NCBI RefSeq assembly: GCF_031191545.1
Contig: NZ_CP133472.1
Coordinates: forward strand, 682,001 to 746,000
Origin: Schaalia odontolytica
Lineage (GTDB): Bacteria; Actinomycetota; Actinomycetes; Actinomycetales; Actinomycetaceae
DNA: 64,000 nucleotides
Reading direction: 5' to 3'
A program made the position numbers and the translations under genes. Shown here in pieces: positions 8,941-16,473 of this stretch (position 1 is its first letter; each line of letters opens with the position of its first letter). A model generated the notes under the pieces. That model saw only the letters and a program-made list of their open reading frames with translations. It was not told where the DNA came from and did not search any database.

Positions 8941-8960
8941 CTGAGTGGTCCCTAGGGGAC

Positions 8961-10532
8961 TTACTTAGCGCTCACACCGATCAGCTGCAGGCCGGTCGAG
9001 GAGATCGCCTGGAATCCATCCACCTTGTTGGGGTTGGAGCCGGTGATCATGTTGCGGAAAACGAGCGGGAAGATCACGGTCTTCTCGGCGAGCAGATCCT
9101 GAGCTTCGCCCCACTTGGCCTTGGCGGCGTCGCCGTCAAGCTGAACGGCCTCGTCCATGATCGACTGCAGCTTGTTGAAGGACTCGGGGTCCGAGGTCTG
9201 CCAACCGTCACGCTTCTTGGTCCAGACGTTGTCGCCGTTCCACCAGGAGATGATGATGCCGGGGTCGGTGCCGAAGACCGAGGGGTCGCCGGGGGCCAAC
9301 ACGATGTCGTAGGTGGGGTTGTCAACGTCGGTGACGTTGGAGTAGAGGTCGGACGAAGCCATCTGCGTGTGGTTGACCTTCAGGCCGAGGGCCTCCAGGT
9401 CGGACTTGATCTGGGGAACCAGGGAGAGGACCCACGGGTGGTCCGTCGACACCAGGTTGACCTCGAGGCCGGAGACGCCGGCATCGCTCAGGAGCTTGGA
9501 GGCGGCATCCTTGTCGTAGGACAGATCGGTGGCGGGCTTCTTGTAGGCAGGGTTGGCCTCGGGTAGGAAGGAGGTAGCCTCGACGGCCTGTCCCTCAAGC
9601 GCGGAGCTGATCAGCTTCTTTTTATCGATGGACTTCAGGATCGCGCGGCGAACCTCGGGCTTGTCGAAGGGGGCCTTCTGCGTGTTGAACATCAGGAAGG
9701 GGTTGCCGTAGCCGGGCTTGGACTCGACGTTCCAACCGGCGCCCTTGAGCTGATCCTGCGCGGAGGCGGGAACGGCTTCCATGACGTCGATGGTGCCACC
9801 GATGGCCGCGGCGAGGCGGGCGGAGTCATCCTTGAGGGACTGCCACTTCAGGGTTGCAACCTTCGCGGGCTCATTGCCGGTGTAGTTCTCGTTCGGAACA
9901 GCGGTGATCTCGGTCGCCGTGATGTTCTCGTACTTGTAGGGACCGGTGCCGATCGGCTTGGCCTTGAGCGAGTCTTCGTCCATCGAGGAGGGAACGACGC
10001 GCACGTTGACGAAGCGCTCCTTCAGGCTGGCGAAGGGGTGCTTGAGCTTGATCGTGATCGTGTTGTCATCCTTCGCTTCGACAGAGTCGACGAAGGTGAA
10101 GAACTGACGGTAGATCGACTTCTCGGAGGTCGCACGCTCGTAGGAAGACACGAAGTCAGCGGCGGTCACGGGGGTGCCGTCGGAGAACTTCGCGCCGTCG
10201 CGCAGCTTCACCTCGTACTCGGTGTCGGAGACCTTCACGGGGTCACCGGCGGCCAGCGCGGGGCTGACGGAGTAGTCGGCCATGTTGAAACGGTACAGGC
10301 CCTCGAGGACCTGCCAGTTCGCACCCATGCCGAGTGCCGAGGTGGTGATCGGTCCGTAGTCGGTGGTCTCGTAGGCGACACCGGCCGTGACGGTACCCTT
10401 CGGTCCTTCGGAGGCCGTGGAGCCGCCGCCGGAGGACGTGGTGGTGGAAGATCCGCCGCCGCACGCGGTCAGGATCATGGCGGCAGCTGCGGTCAGCGCA
10501 GCGCCGGTCGCGAAGTGTTTACGCATTCGCAT
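8961..10532 (-). CDS. ABC transporter substrate-binding lipoprotein, family 5
   Basis: A 523-residue periplasmic-type binding protein of solute-binding family 5 (peptide/nickel/SatA type) anchored as a lipoprotein: basic start MRMRKHFATG, hydrophobic core, lipobox LTAC at about residues 22-25, then a Gly/Ser linker. Family features include VKLRDGAKFSDGTPVTAADF near residue 105 and a C-terminal ETVIFPLVFRN segment. ATG 10532 is preferred over the upstream in-frame ATGs (10550, 10547) because GAGGAG lies 7 nt before it. It is the first gene of the sat-nan operon, about 57 nt after the predicted transcription start. Sialic acid or a small sialoside is the inferred ligand. Confidence 0.9.
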   Translation of the reverse strand: MRMRKHFATGAALTAAAAMILTACGGGSSTTTSSGGGSTASEGPKGTVTAGVAYETTDYGPITTSALGMGANWQVLEGLYRFNMADYSVSPALAAGDPVKVSDTEYEVKLRDGAKFSDGTPVTAADFVSSYERATSEKSIYRQFFTFVDSVEAKDDNTITIKLKHPFASLKERFVNVRVVPSSMDEDSLKAKPIGTGPYKYENITATEITAVPNENYTGNEPAKVATLKWQSLKDDSARLAAAIGGTIDVMEAVPASAQDQLKGAGWNVESKPGYGNPFLMFNTQKAPFDKPEVRRAILKSIDKKKLISSALEGQAVEATSFLPEANPAYKKPATDLSYDKDAASKLLSDAGVSGLEVNLVSTDHPWVLSLVPQIKSDLEALGLKVNHTQMASSDLYSNVTDVDNPTYDIVLAPGDPSVFGTDPGIIISWWNGDNVWTKKRDGWQTSDPESFNKLQSIMDEAVQLDGDAAKAKWGEAQDLLAEKTVIFPLVFRNMITGSNPNKVDGFQAISSTGLQLIGVSAK

Positions 10533-10588
10533 GTTCTCGCTCCTCATCATCGAGAAAATAGGACGTGCGGTTCTGTTGTTCCGCTCGC

Positions 10589-10624
10589 TATACTGATTCT
10601 ATGTTGTCAGACAAATTAGTGCAA
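10589..10624. promoter_or_regulatory. Divergent promoter with FadR-type operator (sat-nan operon / GntR gene)
   Basis: Minus strand: -35 TTGCAC (10624-10619), 17-bp spacer, -10 TAGAAT (10601-10596), pointing to the binding-protein gene. Inside the spacer is the perfect palindrome TTGTCAGACAA (10604-10614), which fits the FadR/FCD-family operator form TNGTNNNACNA. Plus strand: TATACT (10589-10594) lies 6 nt before the regulator's ATG 10601, so the regulator mRNA is probably leaderless and the operator covers its +4 to +14. One bound dimer could block both genes. Confidence 0.7.
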
Positions 10625-11365
10625 GCGATATCACCGCCACCACCCACAGGAAAAGAATCGAATCGACACGGACCGGGGGCAATTGACTCGAGATCCTCGG
10701 TAACGATGGATGCAATCAAGTCCTATATTCTGCGACACGGATTACACCCAGGCGACCGACTCCCAACAGAATCGGCACTGTGCGCCGACCTTGGCGTTTC
10801 ACGCTCCTCCGTGAGAGAAGCGCTACGTCGACTCCAGGCTCTCGACATCGTGACGGTCCGTCAGGGTTCCGGTTCCTACGTGGGAGAGATGTCCATGCAG
10901 CCGCTCGTCGAGACCCTCGTTCTGCGCGCCGCCCTCGACGAAATCAACGGCGCACAGTCTCTGCACTCGATCATCGACACCCGTCGCGCCCTGGACCTCG
11001 GGATCGCAGTTCCCCTCACGCGGGCCATGAAGGGCACGAAGAACCCGCACCTGTGGGCGCTCGTCGAGGCCATGACTGCATACGCCCACTCAGGCTCGAC
11101 CTACCTCGAGCAGGATATCGCCTTCCACTCGGGCCTCCTGGCCTACGTCGAGAACGAGCTCATGCATCAGCTGGTGGCCGCCATGTGGCTCGTCCACCAG
11201 AGCGTCACCCCCCAGCTGGCAGCAGCGTCGCGCCAGGAAATGGAAGACACCGCCGAGGCCCACGCGGCCATCCTGCGGGCATGCGAAGCCGGAGATGTCG
11301 AGGCGTACGCCGCGGCAGTCGACGCGCACTACGCCCCGCTTCTCGCGATCATCGAAGGTCGCTAG
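10601..11365 (+). CDS. GntR/FadR-family transcriptional regulator (probable NanR-like)
   Basis: A 254-residue regulator. After a 35-residue flexible N-terminus comes a winged helix-turn-helix (about 37-100): LHPGDRLPTESALCADLGVSRSSVREALRRLQALDIVTVRQGSGSYV. The rest is an all-helical FCD ligand-binding domain with spaced Asp/His residues (DIAFHSGLL, EAHAAIL, DAHYAPLL) that normally bind a metal. It is divergent from the sat-nan operon with an 11-bp operator at the shared promoter, so it most likely represses the operon and itself, released by sialic acid or a catabolic intermediate; the ligand is inferred. ATG 10601 is chosen over 10565 because of the -10 placement. Confidence 0.88.
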   Translation: MLSDKLVQAISPPPPTGKESNRHGPGAIDSRSSVTMDAIKSYILRHGLHPGDRLPTESALCADLGVSRSSVREALRRLQALDIVTVRQGSGSYVGEMSMQPLVETLVLRAALDEINGAQSLHSIIDTRRALDLGIAVPLTRAMKGTKNPHLWALVEAMTAYAHSGSTYLEQDIAFHSGLLAYVENELMHQLVAAMWLVHQSVTPQLAAASRQEMEDTAEAHAAILRACEAGDVEAYAAAVDAHYAPLLAIIEGR

Positions 11366-11371
11366 AACACA

Positions 11372-11418
11372 CAGAAAAACCCGGAGCGTTGCGGGGGCAC
11401 ACGCACCGGGTTTTCTGT
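11372..11418. terminator. Bidirectional terminator between regulator and sialidase
   Basis: CAGAAAAACCCGG (from 11372) pairs with CCGGGTTTTCTG (to 11417); A-tract on one side and T-tract on the other serve both convergent genes. Confidence 0.8.
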
Positions 11419-11424
11419 ACCCAT

Positions 11425-12441
11425 TTACAGGCAGACCACGGTCTCCCAGAGGCCACGGCCCCTTTCGAAGACCACCACTGCCTCGTCCCCCGCGAAGGCC
11501 AGGTCGCTGTATCCGAAGTCCCCTTCCCCAAAGGACGCGACAACCTCTGCACGGACCGAGCCCTCCCACGGCGGGCTAAGACGCAGGACTTCGCCACCGG
11601 CCCGCGCGTCGCGCAGCCCCGGATGAACGAAGAAGGCACCGTCCATGCGCGCGTTGCAGCCGGGATCGTCCAGCTGCCACAGGCACCCGCCCTCCCACGT
11701 TCGCCCGTCCCCCCACGCGAGGTAGCGCGCGCCGGAACCGCGCCCCTCGAAGCCCTGAAGCCGGCAGTTCGCGACGACGCGGCCGCCCCACGCGCTGAGG
11801 GTCGTCTCGTCGAGAAGCACGCCCCCATCGCCGACAAGCGCATCCGCCGCCCCAACGAGGCGCCCAGCGCGCGCGTAGACGACGCGCACGTGCGTCTCCT
11901 CGCCGGTGCGCACGACGTAGGGCAGCGCCACGGAACCGTCGACGGTCGCAGTGCCGCCAGACGTGGCGAACAACGCGTCCGCTCCCGTGAGCTCATACAG
12001 CTCATCCGTCATATCCGCGTATGTCATATCCTCGGGGCCGCTCCCCCACGCCCACCAGGCACGCAAGCGCTCGCCATCGGCACGCGAGTCCATATATCCC
12101 ACGCGCCCGTCCGTGGACGCAAACGCCAGGTGCATGATCCCGCCGCCGTCCACACCGACGCACGCATCCGAGGACACGGCCGGGCCGCCGACGGGAAGCG
12201 GACTCGACGCCCCCCATTGTCCGTCGCCCGCGCGGACCATCCAGTGGATTCGATTCGGGTTCGGCAGATCCGACGCCATCGTCAACCCGTTAAAGTCTGA
12301 TCCCACGCCCGAGGCCGGGGCGGGGCGCTCATCATAGAACAGAACCGTGCGCCCATCCGCGAGCGTCACGAGGCCGGGGATGCGCGCCTCGCCCGCGCCT
12401 TTCGGGGCGACAACACAGCGAGAGGCAGGAAGGTCAGTCAT
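11425..12441 (-). CDS. Sialidase (exo-alpha-sialidase), predicted cytoplasmic
   Basis: A 338-residue six-bladed propeller glycosidase that would release terminal sialic acid. Sialidase features seen: the RIP motif near residue 20 (EARIPGLVTLADGRTVLFYDERP); a later arginine and Asp-box-like segment EGRGSGARYLAWGDGRTW; FFVHPGLRDARAGGEVLRLS, matching the HP...R region of bacterial sialidases; the catalytic-Tyr motif GYSDLAF; and the Glu in VVVFERG. No signal peptide, TM or anchor is present and the domain fills the whole protein, so it should act inside the cell on imported sialosides. ATG 12441 (MTDLPASRC) is preferred because TATTCT lies 6 nt upstream, a leaderless arrangement. It converges with the regulator of the sat-nan operon. 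Confidence 0.82.
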   Translation of the reverse strand: MTDLPASRCVVAPKGAGEARIPGLVTLADGRTVLFYDERPAPASGVGSDFNGLTMASDLPNPNRIHWMVRAGDGQWGASSPLPVGGPAVSSDACVGVDGGGIMHLAFASTDGRVGYMDSRADGERLRAWWAWGSGPEDMTYADMTDELYELTGADALFATSGGTATVDGSVALPYVVRTGEETHVRVVYARAGRLVGAADALVGDGGVLLDETTLSAWGGRVVANCRLQGFEGRGSGARYLAWGDGRTWEGGCLWQLDDPGCNARMDGAFFVHPGLRDARAGGEVLRLSPPWEGSVRAEVVASFGEGDFGYSDLAFAGDEAVVVFERGRGLWETVVCL

Positions 12442-12447
12442 ACGCAC

Positions 12448-12453
12448 AGAATA
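12448..12453 (-). promoter_or_regulatory. -10 element (TATTCT) of leaderless sialidase transcript
   Basis: TATTCT on the minus strand ends 6 nt before ATG 12441 with no Shine-Dalgarno. A weak TTGCAT lies 19 nt further upstream. Confidence 0.4.
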
Positions 12454-12481
12454 ACGCAGGTGTTTCGCACACATGCAAAGA

Positions 12482-12511
12482 ACCCCGGGGAACCTATGTT
12501 CCTCGGGGCTT
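12482..12511 (-). terminator. Terminator after rpmG
   Basis: Minus-strand CCCCGAGGAAC / GTTCCCCGGGG stem (one mismatch) followed by TTCTTTG, 15 nt past the rpmG stop. Confidence 0.65.
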
Positions 12512-12525
12512 TGAGACGGAAGCCG

Positions 12526-12696
12526 TCAGCGGGTCTCGCGGTGCGCCGTCGACTTGTGGCAGCGCGGGCAGTACTTCGCCAGCTCGAGACGATCCGGCGT
12601 GTTACGACGGTTCTTCTTGGTGATGTAGTTGCGCTCCTTGCACTCCGAGCAGGCCAGAGTGATCTTGGGGCGAACGTCCTGGGACTTACTTGCCAC
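12526..12696 (-). CDS. rpmG: 50S ribosomal protein L33 (bL33)
   Basis: A 56-residue ribosomal protein read from GTG 12696: [20 protein letters not shown], then [35 protein letters not shown]. The two CxxC pairs (CSEC, CPRC) mark the zinc-binding C+ form, so under zinc limitation a C- paralogue may exist elsewhere in the genome. It follows the tRNA cluster on the same strand (tRNA-Met 3' end at 12751), a common actinobacterial arrangement next to tRNA-Met and tRNA-Thr genes. Confidence 0.93.
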   Translation of the reverse strand: MASKSQDVRPKITLACSECKERNYITKKNRRNTPDRLELAKYCPRCHKSTAHRETR

Positions 12697-12750
12697 GGTT
12701 GTTTCCCTCGCTTTGTTTTGTCGCTCGCGCGACCTGTCGGATCAAAGAAT

Positions 12751-12827
12751 TGGTAGCGGGGGCGGGGCTCGAACCCGCGACCTCACGATTATGAGTCGTG
12801 CGCTCTGACCAGCTGAGCTACCCCGCC
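12751..12827 (-). tRNA. tRNA-Met (CAT)
   Basis: Minus-strand cloverleaf: acceptor GGCGGGG pairs with CCCCGCT, D-arm GCTCAGCTGGTCAGAGC, anticodon loop in GACTCATAATC (CAT), T-arm GCGGGTTCGAGCCCCGC. Discriminator A and an encoded CCA (bases 12753-12751). The first acceptor pair is G-U, not the open C-A of initiator tRNA, so an elongator is likelier. Confidence 0.95.
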
Positions 12828-12854
12828 GCCGGAAGCGGATGAATCCGCGACCGG

Positions 12855-12927
12855 AGCCCCGAAAGGGAATCGAACCCTTGACCTTCTCCTTACCATGGAG
12901 ACGCTCTGCCTACTGAGCTATCGGGGC
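12855..12927 (-). tRNA. tRNA-Thr (GGT)
   Basis: Minus-strand cloverleaf: acceptor GCCCCGA / TCGGGGC, D-arm GCTCAGTAGGCAGAGC, anticodon stem-loop TCTCCATGGTAAGGAGA (GGT), T-arm AAGGGTTCGATTCCCTT. Discriminator T. The next bases are CCG, so the CCA end is not encoded and must be added by the nucleotidyltransferase. Confidence 0.95.
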
Positions 12928-13018
12928 AACGCCGGAAAGCCTATCTCATCTCCGAGCGCCGAAGCAATCCCGGAGCCTGAGAATGACATCACAGGCGTTA
13001 CTCACTGGAACCAGCGAG

Positions 13019-13103
13019 TGGTGGCAGGTGAGGGATTCGAACCCCCGAAGCACGAAGCGTCTGATTTACAGTCAGATCCATTTGGCCGCTTTGGTAACCT
13101 GCC
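13019..13103 (-). tRNA. tRNA-Tyr (GTA)
   Basis: Minus-strand class II tRNA of 85 nt with CCA: acceptor GGCAGGT / ACCTGCC, anticodon stem-loop CTGACTGTAAATCAG (GTA), a long variable arm (CGCTTCGTGCTTCG), T-arm GGGGGTTCGAATCCCTC, discriminator A and encoded CCA. Confidence 0.95.
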
Positions 13104-13201
13104 GTGCGCCGCTCTCGCGGTGCCGTGAAAGAATAGCATTAAAATGGTTCCAAGCGCCAATCGGAACGGCGATCGGTGCAATTCCAACGAAAGGTACACC
13201 C

Positions 13202-13705
13202 ATGGCAGACTCCTCTTTCGACGTCGTCTCCAAACTCGACCGCCAGGAGGTCGACAACGCTGTCAACCAGACCGCCAAGGAGATCGCCAACCGCTACGAC
13301 TTCCGCGGCGTGGACGCCGCCATCTCCCTCAGCGGCGATACGATCGCGATGGAGGCGAACTCCGCTTCCCGCGTCCTAGCAATCCTCGATGTGCTGCAGT
13401 CCAAACTGATTCGCCGCGGCCTGTCCCTGAAGGTTCTGGACTACAAGGACCGCGAACCCAAGGCCTCGGGCAAGCTTTTCAAGCTCGCCTGCCCCCTCAA
13501 GGAAGGCATCCCGCAGGACACCGCGAAGAAGATCTCGAGGCTCATCCGAGAGGAAGGCCCCAAGGGCGTCAAAGCCCAGATTCAGGGTGACGAACTTCGC
13601 GTTTCTTCGAAGTCCCGCGACGACCTGCAGGCCGTCATCACCCTTCTCAAAGGTCCCAAGGGCGAGGAGCTGGACGTCGCACTCCAGTTCGTGAACTACC
13701 GCTAA
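13202..13705 (+). CDS. YajQ-family nucleotide-binding protein
   Basis: A 167-residue cytoplasmic protein of the YajQ (DUF520) family, two ferredoxin-like domains. Characteristic stretches: [20 protein letters not shown] at the N-terminus, [10 protein letters not shown] near residue 27, [34 protein letters not shown] and the ending ALQFVNYR. In Xanthomonas a homologue binds cyclic di-GMP; whether this one does is unknown. ATG 13202 is preceded by GAAAGG. The gene is divergent from tRNA-Tyr and ends in a perfect bidirectional terminator shared with htpX. Confidence 0.92.
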   Translation: MADSSFDVVSKLDRQEVDNAVNQTAKEIANRYDFRGVDAAISLSGDTIAMEANSASRVLAILDVLQSKLIRRGLSLKVLDYKDREPKASGKLFKLACPLKEGIPQDTAKKISRLIREEGPKGVKAQIQGDELRVSSKSRDDLQAVITLLKGPKGEELDVALQFVNYR

Positions 13706-13713
13706 CCACAGCA

Positions 13714-13748
13714 GCAGGGGGCGGCCGGAATATCCGGCCGCCCCCTGC
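13714..13748. terminator. Bidirectional terminator between yajQ-like gene and htpX
   Basis: Perfect 16-bp stem GCAGGGGGCGGCCGGA / TCCGGCCGCCCCCTGC with a 3-nt ATA loop between convergent genes. No T-tract, as is common in actinobacteria. Confidence 0.75.
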
Positions 13749-13756
13749 TCGTGTGC

Positions 13757-14632
13757 CTAATAGCCCGCGATCTTCTCCAGACGGGCGATCCGCTCCTCCA
13801 TCGGGGGGTGAGTCGAGAACATACGCTCGAGAGACTCCCCACGGAACGGGTTCGCGATCATCATGGCCGCGACGTTGCGCGTGCGCGGCGTGTCCTCCAT
13901 CGGGCGTCGATCCGTCGTTATCTCGAGCTTGCGGAGAGCCGAGGCGAGTGCGAGTGGATCCTGCGTGAGCATCGCGCCATCCTCATCCGCGTCGAACTCG
14001 CGGGTGCGCGACAGTGAGAACTGGATGAGCATCGATGCGATCGGCGCCAGGAGACTGAGCGCGAGCAAGCCGATGAAGCCCACCGCACCGCCCTCGCGGC
14101 GATTCCCTCCGCCAAAAAACAGGAGGCCTTGCGCTACCGTCGCGATCACGCCGCCCATGGCCGCGGCGACAGACGTCGTCAGGATGTCGCGGTTGTACAC
14201 GTGCATGAGCTCATGCCCGAGCACACCGCGCAGTTCGCGCTCGTTGAGAATCGCCAGGATACCCTCCGTGCAGCACACGGCCGCATTGTTCGGGTTACGG
14301 CCCGTCGCGAACGCATTGGGGGTCAGCGTCGGAGCCACCCAGATCGTCGGCATCGGCTGTTGGGCACGATCCGACAGCTCCCGAACGATCGCGTAGAGGG
14401 CGGGCTGTTCGGCCTCAGCCACCTGATAGGCGCCCATCGAGCGCAGCGCAATCGTCGCCGAGTTCCAGTACGAGTACGCGGTCTGCGCGAGCCCAATGCC
14501 CGCAAACACAACGATCCACACCACACGGCCCGTGCCCGAAGCGATGAGCGCACCGATGGCGAGCAGCAGCGCCCACATGCCTCCCAGCAGGAGCGTCGTC
14601 TTCAGACCGTTGTGATAGTTGCGGTGCACCAT
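13757..14632 (-). CDS. htpX: Membrane zinc metalloprotease HtpX (M48B)
   Basis: A 291-residue membrane-bound M48 peptidase that degrades misfolded membrane proteins. Two N-terminal TM segments (about 12-32 and 37-55) precede the zinc motif LGHELMHVYNRD (HExxH, residues near 139-143). Two more TM segments follow (about 155-175 and 187-210) and the third zinc ligand Glu lies in SRTREFDADEDGA. The C-terminus FSTHPPMEERIARLEKI is typical of HtpX. TAGGAT lies 7 nt before ATG 14632 and no ribosome-binding site is seen, so the mRNA may be leaderless. Confidence 0.95.
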   Translation of the reverse strand: MVHRNYHNGLKTTLLLGGMWALLLAIGALIASGTGRVVWIVVFAGIGLAQTAYSYWNSATIALRSMGAYQVAEAEQPALYAIVRELSDRAQQPMPTIWVAPTLTPNAFATGRNPNNAAVCCTEGILAILNERELRGVLGHELMHVYNRDILTTSVAAAMGGVIATVAQGLLFFGGGNRREGGAVGFIGLLALSLLAPIASMLIQFSLSRTREFDADEDGAMLTQDPLALASALRKLEITTDRRPMEDTPRTRNVAAMMIANPFRGESLERMFSTHPPMEERIARLEKIAGY

Positions 14633-14727
14633 ACAGGGGATCCTATGGCGGTTAACTGAGAAGGCCCTGGGAGTCTGCCGAATCGCGGGTGGGAACCGAT
14701 TGACCGGTCAGCGACACACGAACGGAA

Positions 14728-14761
14728 CGAGGCCGCGACCGGACAACCGGCCACGACCTCG
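14728..14761 (-). terminator. Hairpin after ferredoxin-NADP reductase gene
   Basis: Imperfect stem CGAGG-CG-CCGG / CCGG-CG-CCTCG around an ACAA loop, 19 nt past the reductase stop on the minus strand. Confidence 0.5.
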
Positions 14762-14779
14762 CCTGCGAATCAGGACGCG

Positions 14780-16291
14780 TCAGTTGCGACGGCCCGGGCC
14801 CGTGTAGTCTTCGAAGCGCTCGGGAGCGGTGGGAACACCCATCTCGCCCATATCGCCGATGTGGTCCACGCTGTGCGGATCCACCTGAGCGCCACGCGAA
14901 ATATCCGTCATCGCGCGACGCGAGACGACCTTGATGCGCTCACGCCTGCCGCGGCCGCCCGGAAGCTCGCCGTAGTCCTCGCCCAGAGCCTGCTCGTAGG
15001 CGTCGAGGAGCTCCCAGCCCTCCCAGGTCGTGAACTCGACGCCACGGGACTCCAGGAGTGCCACCATGGCCTCGTGGCCCACCTCTACGGAGTTCGCGTG
15101 CAGGCGCCCCTCGGAAGCATCCTCCACGAGGTGGGAGATGGTCTGCTGGGCGTCCGACTTCGTGGAGCCAATGAGGCCGACGGGGCCGCGCTTGATCCAG
15201 CCGGTCGCGTACACGCCGGGAATGACTGGGGCGGACTCGTCCTTGGTGGTCTCGCCCTCGATGACGCGGCCCTCAACGTTGGGCACGACGCCTGCCCGCT
15301 TATCGAAGGGCAGACCCGGGATCGGCGAGGAGTAGTAGCCCACCGCGCGGTAGACGGCCTGCACGGGCCACGTCGTGATGACGCCCGTACCCGACACGCT
15401 CCCATCGCCGTTGAGGGCGGTACGCTCGGTGCGCAGGGCCTTCACGTGGCCGTCCTCATCCGCGACGATCTCGACCGGCGACTGGAACAGGTGAATGTGG
15501 ATGCGGCGCGAGGCCGTGTGCTCCTCCGGGTCCGCCATCGCGTAGCTCGTCAGCGTCTTGACGACCTGACGCTGCTGGTTCGACGCGCGCAGCGCCTCCT
15601 CCGAACCCTCGTCAAAATCGAAGTCTTCCTCGGAGGCGATGACGTCCACGTCCGGCACCTTGCCCAGCTCTCGCAGCTCCAGGGGCGTGAACTTCACCTG
15701 CGCCGGGCCACGACGACCGAACACGTGCACGTCGGTGATCGGGTTCTCCGCGAGGGCCTCGGCCACGTTGGCCGGCACCTCGGTCTTGAGCATGTCCTCG
15801 GCGTGCTTGGCCAGGACACGCGACACGTCCAGCGCCACGTTGCCGACGCCCAGGACCGCGACCTCGCGCGCCTTCAGCGGCCACGTGCGCGGGTAGTCCG
15901 GGTTACCGTCGTACCAGGACACGAAGTCAGCGGCGCCGTAGGACTCGGGCAGGTTCACGCCCGGGATATCGAGAGGGTGATCGCGATCCGCGCCCGTCGC
16001 GATGATGATCGCGTCGTAGTGGTCGCGCAGGTCGTCGATCGTCACGTCGCGGCCAACCTCAACGTTACCGAGCAGGCGGATGTCTCCGCGCTGCAGGATC
16101 TTGTACAGCGCAACGATGATCTGCTTGATCCGCGGATGATCCGGCGCGACGCCGTAGCGCACGAGACCGTAGGGCGCGGGAAGACGCTCAAACAGGTCGA
16201 TATTCACCTCGAGCCCCGACTTGGACAGGATATCCGACGCGTAAATGCCAGCGGGACCAGCGCCAATGACGGCGACGTTGAGCGGTGCCAA
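14780..16291 (-). CDS. FAD-dependent ferredoxin/adrenodoxin-type NADP+ reductase (FprA-like)
   Basis: A 503-residue cytoplasmic flavoprotein moving electrons between NADPH and a small iron-sulfur protein. FAD site: LNVAVIGAGPAGIYASDIL at the N-terminus with LVRYGVAPDHP. NADP site: EVAVLGVGNVALDVSRVL near residue 155, with FGRRGPAQVKF after it. The C-terminal TGWIKRGPVGLIGSTKSDA is diagnostic of the mycobacterial FprA/adrenodoxin reductase group. Start is TTG 16291 with AAGGAG 7 nt upstream, the only rare start codon with a textbook ribosome-binding site in this part of the window. No ferredoxin gene is adjacent. Confidence 0.92.
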   Translation of the reverse strand: MAPLNVAVIGAGPAGIYASDILSKSGLEVNIDLFERLPAPYGLVRYGVAPDHPRIKQIIVALYKILQRGDIRLLGNVEVGRDVTIDDLRDHYDAIIIATGADRDHPLDIPGVNLPESYGAADFVSWYDGNPDYPRTWPLKAREVAVLGVGNVALDVSRVLAKHAEDMLKTEVPANVAEALAENPITDVHVFGRRGPAQVKFTPLELRELGKVPDVDVIASEEDFDFDEGSEEALRASNQQRQVVKTLTSYAMADPEEHTASRRIHIHLFQSPVEIVADEDGHVKALRTERTALNGDGSVSGTGVITTWPVQAVYRAVGYYSSPIPGLPFDKRAGVVPNVEGRVIEGETTKDESAPVIPGVYATGWIKRGPVGLIGSTKSDAQQTISHLVEDASEGRLHANSVEVGHEAMVALLESRGVEFTTWEGWELLDAYEQALGEDYGELPGGRGRRERIKVVSRRAMTDISRGAQVDPHSVDHIGDMGEMGVPTAPERFEDYTGPGRRN

Positions 16292-16417
16292 CCGATTTCT
16301 CCTTCTTCGTGACCACGCGCGTGTGCGCGCACCTGGGCACTAAGTCTAGCGCCCCGATGCCAAGGGCAACCTTAGCTGAGACCCTCACACTCCTCAAGAG
16401 TGTTGCGCGCATACGAC

Positions 16418-16464
16418 GAGGCCAGGGCCAGCCGCGCTGGTGCGCGCAGCCGAGCCCCGGCCTC
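16418..16464 (-). terminator. Hairpin at the end of the nuo transcript
   Basis: GAGGCCAGGGC (16418-16428) pairs with GCCCCGGCCTC (16454-16464) with one A-C mismatch, about 10 nt past the polyprenyl synthase stop on the minus strand. It uses the GAGGCCGGGGC word seen in other hairpins here. Confidence 0.5.
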
Positions 16465-16473
16465 GGGACGGAT

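Noticed and set aside
10780-12300. 506-codon plus-strand frame spanning the regulator and sialidase
   Set aside because: It crosses a bidirectional terminator and is out of frame with the regulator and antisense to the sialidase, both of which have clear family motifs.
12751-13103. tRNA cluster as an attachment site of an integrated element
   Set aside because: No integrase, no direct repeat of a tRNA 3' end and no foreign-looking genes lie next to the tRNAs.
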